Below are positions 1 to 9,430 of a DNA stretch of 64,000 nt, in pieces. Numbering within the stretch: the stretch's first letter is position 1; each line of letters opens with the position of its first letter. Source of the stretch: Brevundimonas bacteroides DSM 4726. GTDB taxonomy: Bacteria; Pseudomonadota; Alphaproteobacteria; Caulobacterales; Caulobacteraceae. The notes below the pieces were generated by a model. The model saw only the letters and a program-made list of their open reading frames with translations. It had not been told where the DNA came from and made no database searches. Both the position numbers and the translations under genes were made by a program. The stretch is from the NCBI RefSeq assembly GCF_000701445.1, contig NZ_JNIX01000014.1, positions 62,001 through 126,000 on the forward strand, read 5' to 3'.

Positions 1-1532
<1,532 letters not shown>

Positions 1533-1628
1533 GGCGTGGTCCTGAGAGTTTTGCTCATATAGAGCCTAAGTCTGGCGTACGCCACGATAGACCGTGACCT
1601 GTCGCCCGGCGACCGCTAAAGCCGTCGC

Positions 1629-2582
1629 ATGACCGACGCGCCCAAGAAGGGCTGGTTCCAGCGCCTCAGCGCGGGACTGGCCCGGTCCAGCCAGCAGATG
1701 ACCGAGACGGTCGTCTCCGCCTTCGTCAAGGAGCCGCTGAGCGAAGAGGCGCTCGATCGGCTGGAAGAGCATCTGCTGGAAAGCGACCTCGGCCCGGCCG
1801 CGACGGACCGGATCGTCGAACGCTTCCGCCAGCTGCGCTTCGGCAAGGTCTCCGACGAGCGCGAGGTCAAGGAGGCGCTGGCCGAGGCCGTCGCCGCCGA
1901 GCTTCTGCCGCGCCAGGCGAGTTTCGATCCGCTGGGGCCCGAGGGCGTCGGCAGCGGGATCAAGCCGTTCGTGGTGCTGTTCGTCGGCGTCAACGGCTCG
2001 GGTAAGACCACGACGCTCGGCAAGATCGCCGCCGATCTGGCCCGACAGGGGGCCAAGGTGATGATCGTGGCCGGCGACACCTTCCGCGCCGCCGCCCGCG
2101 AGCAGCTGAAGGTCTGGGCCGACCGGGCCGGCGCCCACTTCGAGAGCCGCCGAGACGGCGCCGACGCGGCCGGCCTGGCGTTCGACGCCTATGCCAAGGC
2201 GAAGGCCGAGGGCTTTGACGTCGTCCTGATCGACACGGCCGGGCGGCTGCAAAACAAGACCGCCCTGATGGACGAGCTGTTGAAGATCGTGCGGGTGCTG
2301 AAGAAAGCCGATCCGGACGCTCCGCATGAGACCCTGTTGGTGCTGGACGCCACGGTGGGCCGCAATGCGCTGGCCCAGGAACAGATTTTCGGTCGTGCCG
2401 CGTTCGTCTCGGGCCTGGTCATGACCAAGCTGGATGGCACCGCGCGCGGCGGAGTGCTTGTGCCCGTCGCCCAGGCGTCGGACGCCCCAATCAAGCTGAT
2501 CGGGGTGGGCGAAGGGATCGATGACCTGCAACCCTTCGACGCCCGGGCGTTTTCGCGATCGCTCGTCGGGCTGGAGGACTGA
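1629..2582 (+). CDS. ftsY: Signal recognition particle receptor FtsY
   Basis: SRP receptor GTPase that docks SRP-ribosome complexes at the inner membrane for cotranslational insertion. The 317 residues contain a short helical N domain (about 1-100) and the NG GTPase domain: G1 GVNGSGKTT at 120-128, GDTFRAAA near 149-156, DTAGR at 202-206 and TKLDG at 266-270. There is no long acidic N-terminal A domain of the E. coli kind, which is usual in alphaproteobacteria. It is followed two bases later by yciB, so the pair is probably cotranscribed. Confidence 0.97.
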   Translation: MTDAPKKGWFQRLSAGLARSSQQMTETVVSAFVKEPLSEEALDRLEEHLLESDLGPAATDRIVERFRQLRFGKVSDEREVKEALAEAVAAELLPRQASFDPLGPEGVGSGIKPFVVLFVGVNGSGKTTTLGKIAADLARQGAKVMIVAGDTFRAAAREQLKVWADRAGAHFESRRDGADAAGLAFDAYAKAKAEGFDVVLIDTAGRLQNKTALMDELLKIVRVLKKADPDAPHETLLVLDATVGRNALAQEQIFGRAAFVSGLVMTKLDGTARGGVLVPVAQASDAPIKLIGVGEGIDDLQPFDARAFSRSLVGLED

Positions 2583-2584
2583 TC

Positions 2585-3271
2585 GTGGCCGAACCCGAGA
2601 CCGCCCCCCGAGAAGGCCCGTCGACCTGGATTCGCTCCGTGGTCGACTTCGGGGCCATCGCCGCCTTCGCCCTGGCGTTTCTGATCCTCCGTCTGCGTGG
2701 CCTGTCGGGCGACGAAGCGCTGGTGCAAGCGACGTGGGCCCTCGTGGCGGGTGCCGCCGTGGCCGTAGCGGTGGGGCTATTCGTCGAGAGACGTCTGGCG
2801 CTGATGCCGCTGCTGGTTGGCGGCTTCGCTCTGGTGTTCGGCGTGCTGACGCTCGTCTTCAACGACGATCTGTTCGTGAAGTTGAAGGTGACGGTGCTGA
2901 ACGGGTCGCTCGCTGTCGCGCTTCTGGGCGGAGTTCTGCTGGGCAAGCAGCCGCTGAAGGCGCTGCTCGGAACGGTCATTCCGGTCAATGATCGAGCCTG
3001 GCGCATCCTGACGATCCGCTACGGCTTCTTCTTCCTGGCGGTCGCGCTCGTGAACGAAGCGGTCCGGTCGGAGGCGCTCGTGGCCTGGGCCGCGCCGAGG
3101 CTGGGGCTGACCGGCATCGATCCGGCCGACGTCTGGGTCAGCTTCCGGGGCGTGCTGTGGATCGCATCGTCCGTCTTCGGCCTGGCCCAAGTGCCTCTCA
3201 TCATGAAGAACCTGGTCGGCGAGGGGCCGGTCGATCCCTCCGCGCCGGCTCGACCCGACACCGCGCCCTGA
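2585..3271 (+). CDS. yciB: Inner membrane septation protein A / YciB family
   Basis: Inner-membrane protein of the IspZ/YciB (septation protein A) family, linked in other bacteria to cell-envelope synthesis and division; its biochemical activity is not settled. The 228 residues hold about five or six hydrophobic segments. The family pattern is recognisable in the FNDDLFVKLKVTVLN and GKQPLKALLG stretches near the middle and in NDRAWRILTIRYGFFF further on. It starts with GTG two bases after the ftsY stop, so translation is probably coupled. Confidence 0.88.
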   Translation: MAEPETAPREGPSTWIRSVVDFGAIAAFALAFLILRLRGLSGDEALVQATWALVAGAAVAVAVGLFVERRLALMPLLVGGFALVFGVLTLVFNDDLFVKLKVTVLNGSLAVALLGGVLLGKQPLKALLGTVIPVNDRAWRILTIRYGFFFLAVALVNEAVRSEALVAWAAPRLGLTGIDPADVWVSFRGVLWIASSVFGLAQVPLIMKNLVGEGPVDPSAPARPDTAP

Positions 3272-3349
3272 GTCCCGACGGAATCGTCTGTCGTCAAACC
3301 GTAAAGCGAGGCTGATAACCCTCCGCACACGGCAAAGGGGATGGCGTCG

Positions 3350-3949
3350 ATGGTGAAGTCCGGAAAACAGGCGCGGCGTTCGGGAACGCTCGCCGAGTCT
3401 CCCAGCCACCTGATGCACCGGGCGCTGCAGCTGGCCCTCGACATCTACGCCGAGGAACTGGGTTCCGACGGCCCGACCCAGCGGCAGTTCGCGGTCATGG
3501 AGGCCGTGTCCGTCAAGGAAGGTCTGACCCAGACCGATCTGGTCAAGGCCACCGGCATCGACCGCTCGACGCTCGCCGATCTCGTCGCGCGCATGACGAC
3601 CAAGGGCCTGCTGACGCGCGAACGTTCGACTCTGGACGCCCGAGCCAAGGCGGTGCGTCTTTCGGCGGAGGGTCAAGCCCTGCTCGACGCCGCCCGGCCC
3701 AAGGTTGAGGCGGCGGACCGTCGCATCATGGCCATGCTGCCCAAGGGAAAGCGCGACGGCTTCCTCGATCTGCTGTCGGAGCTCGCGTCCGCCGCCGACG
3801 CCGCGCCTGATCAGGCGAAGGCCGAGGCCAAGGCGCTGAAAAAGGCGCAGAAGGAAGCCAGAAAGGCCGAAAAGGCGGCGAAGAAGGCCGCCGAGCCCAA
3901 GAAGGCCCGCAAGGCCAAGAAGCCGAAGGTGGTCGAACCCGCCGCCTAG
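3350..3949 (+). CDS. MarR-type winged-helix regulator with Lys/Ala-rich tail
   Basis: MarR-family DNA-binding protein of 199 residues. The first 140 or so residues form the winged-helix fold: the helix-turn-helix lies in LTQTDLVKATGIDRSTLADLV, followed by a wing around LLTRERSTLDARAKAVRLS. The last 60 or so residues form a low-complexity, very basic tail of repeated Lys/Ala blocks (KALKKAQKEARKAEKAAKK), like the C-terminal domain of histone H1 or bacterial H1-like proteins. An ATG at 3341 directly abuts AAAGGGG, while the in-frame ATG at 3350 is nine bases from it, so 3350 is preferred. Target genes are unknown. The stop overlaps the end of the convergent small gene by four bases. Confidence 0.85.
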   Translation: MVKSGKQARRSGTLAESPSHLMHRALQLALDIYAEELGSDGPTQRQFAVMEAVSVKEGLTQTDLVKATGIDRSTLADLVARMTTKGLLTRERSTLDARAKAVRLSAEGQALLDAARPKVEAADRRIMAMLPKGKRDGFLDLLSELASAADAAPDQAKAEAKALKKAQKEARKAEKAAKKAAEPKKARKAKKPKVVEPAA

Positions 3950-4164
3950 ACGCGGATATCGAGCAGGGCACCGGGGCGGGGAAGACGGGGTGTCTCCTCC
4001 TGGGCACCGGCCCGAGCGGAAGCCGTCGCGGTCGCAGCCGCCGCGACGGGCGCGACCTCGGCGAGTGCGGCGCGGAAGAAGGCAGCCTGCGCGGCGCGCA
4101 TCTGGGCCGACGGTCCCGTGGACGGGGGCTGGGCAATAGGCAGGTCAGGGCGGATCGCGCTCAT
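3946..4164 (-). CDS. Small conserved-type hypothetical protein, Ala/Pro-rich
   Basis: A 72-residue protein, Ala- and Pro-rich, with a short helical stretch (QMRAAQAAFFRAAL) and a distinctive C-terminus, LPRPGALLDIRV. Short proteins with a similar RPGS/A-LLDI-V ending are, as far as I recall, present in related Caulobacterales; I know of no function. It ends four bases inside the convergent MarR-type gene and sits 34 bases downstream of ccmG on the same strand. Two direct copies of AGGGTTAACG lie just upstream and could be regulatory. Small size and biased composition limit confidence. Confidence 0.6.
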   Translation of the reverse strand: MSAIRPDLPIAQPPSTGPSAQMRAAQAAFFRAALAEVAPVAAAATATASARAGAQEETPRLPRPGALLDIRV

Positions 4165-4170
4165 GCCGAC

Positions 4171-4204
4171 AGGGTTAACGATCCCCGTCGAAAAAGGGTT
4201 AACG
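4171..4204. promoter_or_regulatory. Direct repeat of AGGGTTAACG, possible regulator sites
   Basis: Two identical ten-base copies at 4171-4180 and 4195-4204, spaced 24 bases start to start, each containing the palindrome GTTAAC. They lie between the ccmG stop and the start of the minus-strand small gene. TTAA is the CtrA half-site in Caulobacterales, but the spacing here is not the classic seven bases, so this is only a candidate. Confidence 0.3.
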
Positions 4205-4801
4205 CGCCGCGGCTTCGCGCTGGATCGCGAGCTCCTCGGGCGTGCGCGCCGTCGGCAGCGGGCGGGCCGGGGCGTCCAGCGCCGCGACCAGCCGATCGAC
4301 GTCCGCCTGGGTCAGAAGCGGTCCCGACGCCTTGGCGACGATCCGGCCCATGGCGTCGACGGCGAAGGTCTCCGGCACCCCCGACACGCCGAGATCCAGA
4401 CCCGCGCGGCCTTCCTGATCGACTAGCACCATTGTGAAGGGGTCGCCCAGCTCGTCGAGGAAGGCGCGCGTGGCGACGGGCTCGTCCTTGTAGGCGACGC
4501 CGACGACCGCGATGCCCCGGGCCTTCAACGCCATCAGCTGGGGATGCTCGATGCGGCACGGCGCACACCAGCTGGCGAACAGGTTGACCAGCATGGGGCG
4601 GCCGACCCCGGCGGTCTTAAGGTCAACGTTCTGGGGGCCGGCGACATCGCCCTGCAGGATCGGCAGGACGGTCTCGGGCACGGTCTGGCCGACGATGGCG
4701 TCGGGTCGATACTCGGGATCGCGCTGCAGCGACCATCCGATGAACAGCACCGCCAGCCCGGCCAGAACGAGCAGCGGGATGACCGTCAGCCAGCGGCTCA
4801 T
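4199..4801 (-). CDS. ccmG: Cytochrome c biogenesis thiol:disulfide oxidoreductase CcmG/DsbE
   Basis: Membrane-anchored periplasmic thioredoxin-like protein that keeps the haem-binding cysteines of apocytochrome c reduced for haem attachment (System I maturation). The 200 residues have an N-terminal membrane anchor (about 5-24) and a thioredoxin fold with the active site WCAPC (Cys79, Cys82). The cis-proline loop GVSGVPETF and the NLFASWCAPC context are typical of CcmG. The start overlaps the end of ccmD by four bases, giving the order ccmC-ccmD-ccmG. ccmA, ccmB, ccmE, ccmF and ccmH are not in the window. Confidence 0.95.
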   Translation of the reverse strand: MSRWLTVIPLLVLAGLAVLFIGWSLQRDPEYRPDAIVGQTVPETVLPILQGDVAGPQNVDLKTAGVGRPMLVNLFASWCAPCRIEHPQLMALKARGIAVVGVAYKDEPVATRAFLDELGDPFTMVLVDQEGRAGLDLGVSGVPETFAVDAMGRIVAKASGPLLTQADVDRLVAALDAPARPLPTARTPEELAIQREAAAR

Positions 4802-4953
4802 GCGGCGTCCTCGTCTTCCAGGCGCTTCAGTTCGGCCTTCCAGCGCCGGGCCGAGGCGACCGCGCGGGCGACGACGGCGCCCAGCACGATCGCGGTGACC
4901 GCCCAGGCCGGCCAGACGAAGGCGCCGTAGGGGCTCATGTCGAGATCGAGCAT
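4798..4953 (-). CDS. ccmD: Haem exporter protein CcmD
   Basis: A 51-residue single-span membrane protein that stabilises the CcmABC-CcmE haem-handling complex. It has the family layout: a short N-terminus with MSPYGAFVWPAW, one transmembrane helix (about 13-33), then a charged cytoplasmic tail ending KRLEDEDAA. Its ATG overlaps the ccmC stop in a TGATG junction, and its end overlaps the ccmG start by four bases. Position between ccmC and ccmG is strong support for so short a gene. Confidence 0.9.
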   Translation of the reverse strand: MLDLDMSPYGAFVWPAWAVTAIVLGAVVARAVASARRWKAELKRLEDEDAA

Positions 4954-5678
4954 CAGGCCTCCAGCGCCCGGCGCGCGCGGATGCCCTGGACCCGGCGGCG
5001 CACGACTTCGGCCCGGATGGTGGTCAGCCAGATCGCTCCGAACAGGGCTCCGTAGGCCGCCATCATGGTCAGGAGCGGGGCGAGGAAGACCGGATCGAGG
5101 CTGGTTCCCCCGGCCCGCAGCAGGGACGCGGGCTGATGCAGCGTGTTCCACCAGTCCACCGAGAACTTCACGATCGGCAGGTTGATGAGGCCGACGAGGC
5201 CCAGCACGGCGGCGGCGCGCGCGGCCTTCTGCTCGTCATCGATCGACGAGCGCAGCGCCATGTAGCCGAGGTAGAAGAGGAACAGCACCAGCACGCTGGT
5301 CAGCCGCGCGTCCCAGACCCACCAGGTCCCCCACATCGGCTGACCCCACAGACCGCCCGTAATCAGGGCCAGCGCCGTGAACGCCGCGCCGGGCAGGGCG
5401 GCGGCGCGCGCGGCGGCGTCGGCCAGCGAGTGACGGAAGACCAAGGCGAAGAAGCTGGACACGCCCAGCGCGGCATAGGCCCCTAGGCCGAGCGAAGCGG
5501 CGGGCACATGCACGAACATGATCCGCACCGTGTCGCCCTGCTGATAGTCGCCGGGCGCGGTGAAGCTGAGCCAGGCGCCGATCGCGAGCAGCAGCGCCGC
5601 CAGCACCCAGAGCACCGGGGTCACGGGCGCAGTGAAGCGCATGAACCTGTCGGGATTGGCGAGGCCGAACATCGTCAT
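4953..5678 (-). CDS. ccmC: Haem ABC transporter permease CcmC
   Basis: Integral membrane protein that delivers haem to the chaperone CcmE during cytochrome c maturation. The 241 residues form about six transmembrane helices. The tryptophan-rich haem-handling signature WGTWWVWDARL is present, flanked by the two conserved periplasmic histidine regions (MFVHVPAA and TLHQPASLL). It is the first gene of a ccmC-ccmD-ccmG set with overlapping junctions. It may start alternatively at the second Met (MFGLANP). Confidence 0.96.
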   Translation of the reverse strand: MTMFGLANPDRFMRFTAPVTPVLWVLAALLLAIGAWLSFTAPGDYQQGDTVRIMFVHVPAASLGLGAYAALGVSSFFALVFRHSLADAAARAAALPGAAFTALALITGGLWGQPMWGTWWVWDARLTSVLVLFLFYLGYMALRSSIDDEQKAARAAAVLGLVGLINLPIVKFSVDWWNTLHQPASLLRAGGTSLDPVFLAPLLTMMAAYGALFGAIWLTTIRAEVVRRRVQGIRARRALEA

Positions 5679-5745
5679 GGCGCTCTACGCGGGGGCCATC
5701 GCGGGAGCAAGCGCCCGCGTGTCGCGGCGGAAAGCGCCAGACATG

Positions 5746-5777
5746 GAAACGGGGCCGGAACAGGCGTTCCGACCCCG
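5746..5777 (-). terminator. Probable intrinsic terminator of the cold-shock gene
   Basis: Read on the minus strand this is a stem of CGGGGTCGGAAC and GTTCCGGCCCCG (one wobble pair) around a GCCT loop, followed by a short T-run. It sits about 34 bases beyond the cold-shock gene stop and before ccmC. Confidence 0.6.
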
Positions 5778-5810
5778 CGTCTCGACATCGCCTCGAAGGG
5801 CGGTCGTGGA

Positions 5811-6023
5811 CTATTCCGGCGTCTTCAGCTGGCCGGCGGATTCCTTGCCGGTGCGACGGTCCTTTTCGACCTCATACGAGATCGTCTGACCCTCGTTCAG
5901 GCCGTTCATGCCCGCGCCTTCAACGGCCGAGACGTGAACGAACACATCCTTGCCGCCGTCGCTCGGCTCGATGAAGCCATAGCCCTTGGTTGAGTTGTAC
6001 CACTTGACAGTTCCGGTCGCCAT
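5811..6023 (-). CDS. Cold-shock protein, CspA family
   Basis: A 70-residue single cold-shock domain that binds single-stranded RNA and DNA, acting as an RNA chaperone. RNP1 is in KGYGFIEP and RNP2 in DVFVHVSA; the start [17 protein letters not shown] is typical of the alphaproteobacterial group. GGAGAG lies upstream of the ATG at 6023, which I prefer to an upstream in-frame ATG at 6056. A hairpin with a T-run follows the stop. The 170-base gap upstream carries two imperfect direct repeats (CGCAGAGAGA at 6110 and 6130) and probably the promoter and leader. Confidence 0.95.
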   Translation of the reverse strand: MATGTVKWYNSTKGYGFIEPSDGGKDVFVHVSAVEGAGMNGLNEGQTISYEVEKDRRTGKESAGQLKTPE

Positions 6024-6193
6024 TTCAGCTCTCCGTTCGAAGTTGGCCGCAGGCAAAACACCTGAAACCTGTCGGGTCTGAATGGGATCGGCCAGAAACT
6101 CGGTGCGTTCGCAGAGAGAAGGGGCGTTACGCAGAGAGATCGACGAGCGGCCTTATGGACCGTTTGTCCTTCAGGCACAAGCGTTTCTGGAAT

Positions 6194-6436
6194 TCAGTCG
6201 TCGTCCCCGTCATCCGTGACAGAAGCAGGGGCGGGGTCGTCGCCCCGGGGCGCGACGTAGTTCTCGAGGCACAGCTTGCGCAGCGCGCCCGTCATGGAGG
6301 CTCCATAGAGCCGGTCCTTGACGCCTTCATAGCCCTCGGCCTGAAGCCGGACCTTGATGTCGCCGACGGTGCGGCAGGCCCCGCTGCGCGCCAGTTCATA
6401 GGCGCGTTCGATGGTCGTCGGACGAAAGTTGTTCAT
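6194..6436 (-). CDS. Small hypothetical protein, acidic C-terminus
   Basis: An 80-residue protein beginning MNNFRPTTIERAYELARSG, with a predicted helical body (ELARSGACRTVGDIKVRLQAEGY) and a very acidic end (DDGDDD). I do not recognise a named family, though the first part resembles small helical DNA- or protein-binding modules found in alphaproteobacteria. Its start lies four bases after the stop of the BrkB-type gene on the same strand, so the two are probably one transcript. Codon use is like the neighbours. Confidence 0.75.
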   Translation of the reverse strand: MNNFRPTTIERAYELARSGACRTVGDIKVRLQAEGYEGVKDRLYGASMTGALRKLCLENYVAPRGDDPAPASVTDDGDDD

Positions 6437-6440
6437 CGGC

Positions 6441-7700
6441 CTAGATAGGGTCGGACCCTTCGATTTGCGAGCCGCGGACGTCGGGCTGGCGATCGCGCCG
6501 GCGTCGGAGCCGGTCGGTCAGCGCCTCGGCATGGCGCAGGGTGAAGCTCAGGGCGGCGGGACTTCCCTGGCGCGGGCCCACGGTGTCGGCCATGACCGCG
6601 CCGCGTTCACCCAGAGGCCGAGGGTCCCCGGTGGTGGTGTCCTGGGCCGTCTGATGCTCGATCTCGGCGTTGAGTTCGGCCCCCATCAGGATCACCTGCA
6701 CGGAAATCCAGGTCCACAGCAGAAAGGCCATGGCCGTCGCCAAGGGCCCGTAAGAATCCAACCGCACGAAGGTGGTCAGGAACCAGCTGAAGACGAAAGA
6801 AGTCAGCACGCTCAGGCTGGCGGCAACTACGGCCCCCGGCGTGAGCCAGCGCCAGCGCGCCCGCGCGCGGCACGGTCCGAAACGGTAGATGACGGCCAGA
6901 GCGCCGACGTAGAGGGCGAACAGCACCGGCCAGCGCAGAGGCGCGAGCGCGTTCCACTCTTCGGCCAGGCCAAACACGCCCAGAACTACTGGAACGCCGA
7001 CGACCAGAGCCGCCGTGACCAGCACCGCAGCCAGCCCCGTCAGGGTGAAGGCGAAGCAGATCAGGTTGTAGCGGACGATGTTGCGCTTCTCGACCTCGTG
7101 ATAGGCGACGTTCAGCCCGTAGAACAGCGTCTTGATCCCGTTGTTGGCGGTCCAAAGCGACAGGGCCAACGTCCAGACGAGCGTGAAGGTCAGCTGCCGC
7201 GTCGATCCAGCGGCCAGCCGCTCCATCTCTCCGCCCAGGAAAGCCGCGACGTTGGACGGCAGCACCGAATAGAGCAGCGCCAGCCGGCTCCAGGCGTCCT
7301 CCGGATCGGCGAACAGGCCGTAGATTGTGACGAAGGCCCCCAGCGTCGGAAACAACGACAGCAGGATGAAGAAGGTCACCCCGCCCGCGACGAACCCGAC
7401 CCGGTCGCCGAAGTAGGACCCGCCGACCCGCCAGGCGATATCGGTCCAGCCCTTGTGCGGGATTTCATGCGGATGGCGGGCGATCCGGCCCCGCCCCGGT
7501 TCGCGCGCTTCGTGGTCCTCGGGCGTGGGCGGTTTCGGCGGCGAGGGCTCCGGCCGGGGGGCGCGCAGTTCCAGGCCGTAGCGGTGGCCCTGGGAGTAGA
7601 CGAGGTGCGCCGCCCCGGCCCCAGCCGCGAGACCGGCGATCGCCGCACCGATGAATTTCCAGGGGCCGGAAAACCCGGATCGTCGCGTGGTGGGAGACAT
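6441..7700 (-). CDS. YihY/BrkB-family inner membrane protein
   Basis: Member of the YihY/virulence factor BrkB family (older databases: ribonuclease BN), a six-helix inner membrane protein of uncertain function. The 419 residues start with one extra N-terminal membrane segment and a Pro-rich linker. The conserved core begins near GWTDIAWRVGGSYFGDRVGFVAGGVTFF and includes LWTANNGIKTLFYGLN and WKFI-like helices. It ends with a long hydrophilic Arg-rich tail after the MGAELNAEIEHQ motif. The ATG at 7700 was chosen because the sequence upstream has no family similarity. Divergent from the MOSC gene, with only 75 bases between them. Confidence 0.88.
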   Translation of the reverse strand: MSPTTRRSGFSGPWKFIGAAIAGLAAGAGAAHLVYSQGHRYGLELRAPRPEPSPPKPPTPEDHEAREPGRGRIARHPHEIPHKGWTDIAWRVGGSYFGDRVGFVAGGVTFFILLSLFPTLGAFVTIYGLFADPEDAWSRLALLYSVLPSNVAAFLGGEMERLAAGSTRQLTFTLVWTLALSLWTANNGIKTLFYGLNVAYHEVEKRNIVRYNLICFAFTLTGLAAVLVTAALVVGVPVVLGVFGLAEEWNALAPLRWPVLFALYVGALAVIYRFGPCRARARWRWLTPGAVVAASLSVLTSFVFSWFLTTFVRLDSYGPLATAMAFLLWTWISVQVILMGAELNAEIEHQTAQDTTTGDPRPLGERGAVMADTVGPRQGSPAALSFTLRHAEALTDRLRRRRDRQPDVRGSQIEGSDPI

Positions 7701-7775
7701 CGGCGTCTGAACGGCTCCGCTTGTCCGTCGTTCCGCACGCTTGCCTGAGAGGGTCCGGTCGGGCACGGAACGACG

Positions 7776-8540
7776 GTGACCGCCCTTGCCCGCATCGCCG
7801 CGCTGTACCGCCATCCGGTCAAGGGTCTGACGCCCGAGCCGCTGCATGCGGCGCGGCTGGAGGCCAGATCGGCCTTCCCCGGCGACCGGCTGTTCGCCGT
7901 CGAGGTCGGGCCGTCGGGGTTCGATCCCGAGGCTCCGGCGCACATTTCCAAGATGCGGTTCGCCGTTCTGGCGCGCATCCCGGCGCTCGCACGCGTCGTC
8001 AGCGGCTGGAGTGAAGCCAGCGGCGATCTAACGGTTCGCGCACCCGGCGCCGATCCCCTGACCGTGCCACTGGGTCAAGCCGATGGGGACCGGGCGCTCG
8101 AAGCCTGGCTCACGACTGTTCTGGGCGACGAAGCGAACGCGCCGCTGAAAGTGCTGGACGGTCGCGGTCACCGCTTCATGGATGACCCGAAAGGTGCCGT
8201 CTCGGTCCTGAACCTCGCCAGTCTGCGCGATCTGTCCGAGCGGATCGGCCGGCCGCTCGACCCCTTGCGGTTTCGCGCGAACGTCCATGTCGAAGGCTGG
8301 GACCCTTGGATCGAGAACGACGTGGCGGGTCGAAGCCTGAAACTCGGCCCGGCCACGCTGAAGGCCATCAAGCCGATCCGCCGCTGCGTGGCCGTCGATG
8401 TCGATCCTGGGACCGGCGAGCGCGACGCCGATCTGGTCGGCGACCTGATGCGTCTCTATGGCCATGCCTTCTGCGGTCTCTATCTGTCGGTCCAGACGTC
8501 CGGCGAGATCGCCGTGAACGACCCCGTCGAGTGGATTTGA
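7776..8540 (+). CDS. MOSC domain-containing protein
   Basis: 254 residues with an N-terminal MOSC beta-barrel (IAALYRHPVKGLTPE, GDRLFAVE) followed by a MOSC domain. The conserved cysteine expected to carry sulfur lies in PIRRCVAVDVDPGTGERD, near residue 208. MOSC proteins bind the molybdenum cofactor or transfer sulfur, for example the YiiM and mARC-like groups; the substrate here is unknown. The start is GTG at 7776. Its TGA is immediately followed by the prmC ATG, so the two are probably coupled. Confidence 0.88.
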   Translation: MTALARIAALYRHPVKGLTPEPLHAARLEARSAFPGDRLFAVEVGPSGFDPEAPAHISKMRFAVLARIPALARVVSGWSEASGDLTVRAPGADPLTVPLGQADGDRALEAWLTTVLGDEANAPLKVLDGRGHRFMDDPKGAVSVLNLASLRDLSERIGRPLDPLRFRANVHVEGWDPWIENDVAGRSLKLGPATLKAIKPIRRCVAVDVDPGTGERDADLVGDLMRLYGHAFCGLYLSVQTSGEIAVNDPVEWI

Positions 8541-9425
8541 ATGAGCGACGCCCCCACCCTGCTGACCGCCTGGAAGTCGGCCCAGACCGCGCTGAAGGCG
8601 CAGAAGATCGACAGTCCCGCCATCGATGCGCGGCTGTTGCTGGAGGCCGCGACCGGCTGCACGCGGCTGGACATCCTGACCGACCCGTATCGCGCCGTGA
8701 CCGCGGATCAGCAGGCCACGCTGGACGGCTATCTGGAGCGGCGGCTGCGGCGCGAGCCGGTGTCGCGCATCCTGGGCCGCAAGGGCTTCTGGAAGATCAT
8801 ACTGAACGTCACCCCCGACGTGCTCAGCCCGCGCCCGGACACCGAGGCCCTGATCGACGTGGCGCTGCTGGCCTTCGAGCCAGGGCAACATTTCCACGCC
8901 ATCGACCTGGGGACCGGATCGGGCGCGATCCTGCTGGCGCTCCTGACCGAGCGCCCGGCGGCGCATGGCGTGGGCACCGACATCTCGTCCGAGGCCCTGG
9001 CGGTCGCGCGGGAGAACGCCGCCAATCTGGGGCTGGACGGCCGCGCCGCCTTCCTGCGGACCGAATGGGCGGCGGGGTTCGGCGATCGCAGCTTCGACCT
9101 GGTAGTGTCGAACCCGCCCTATATTCCGTCGGACGACATTCCCGGTCTCGATCCGGAGGTGCGGGACCACGATCCGGTGCTGGCGCTCGACGGCGGGCCG
9201 GACGGGCTGCAGGCGTATCGCGATCTGGCCCCTGAGATCATGCGCATCCTGAAACCCGGCGGTGTCTTCGCGGTCGAGATCGGCTGGGATCAGGGCCCGC
9301 AAGTGAAAGCTCTGTTCGAGGCCGCGGGCTTCGCCGACGTGAAGGTCGTCAAGGACCTGGGCGACCGTGACCGGGTCGTCACCAACGGCCCGGACCCTCG
9401 CACCACGCCGATCCGGCAGGGCTGA
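8541..9425 (+). CDS. prmC: Peptide chain release factor N5-glutamine methyltransferase
   Basis: Methylates the glutamine of the GGQ motif in release factors RF1 and RF2, with S-adenosylmethionine as donor. The 294 residues include an N-terminal helical release-factor-binding domain (about 1-90), the SAM-binding DLGTGSG at 122-128, and the glutamine-binding NPPYIPS at 191-197. Starts on the base after the MOSC stop and is followed after five bases by xthA, suggesting a three-gene operon. Confidence 0.96.
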   Translation: MSDAPTLLTAWKSAQTALKAQKIDSPAIDARLLLEAATGCTRLDILTDPYRAVTADQQATLDGYLERRLRREPVSRILGRKGFWKIILNVTPDVLSPRPDTEALIDVALLAFEPGQHFHAIDLGTGSGAILLALLTERPAAHGVGTDISSEALAVARENAANLGLDGRAAFLRTEWAAGFGDRSFDLVVSNPPYIPSDDIPGLDPEVRDHDPVLALDGGPDGLQAYRDLAPEIMRILKPGGVFAVEIGWDQGPQVKALFEAAGFADVKVVKDLGDRDRVVTNGPDPRTTPIRQG

Positions 9426-9430
9426 GCCGC

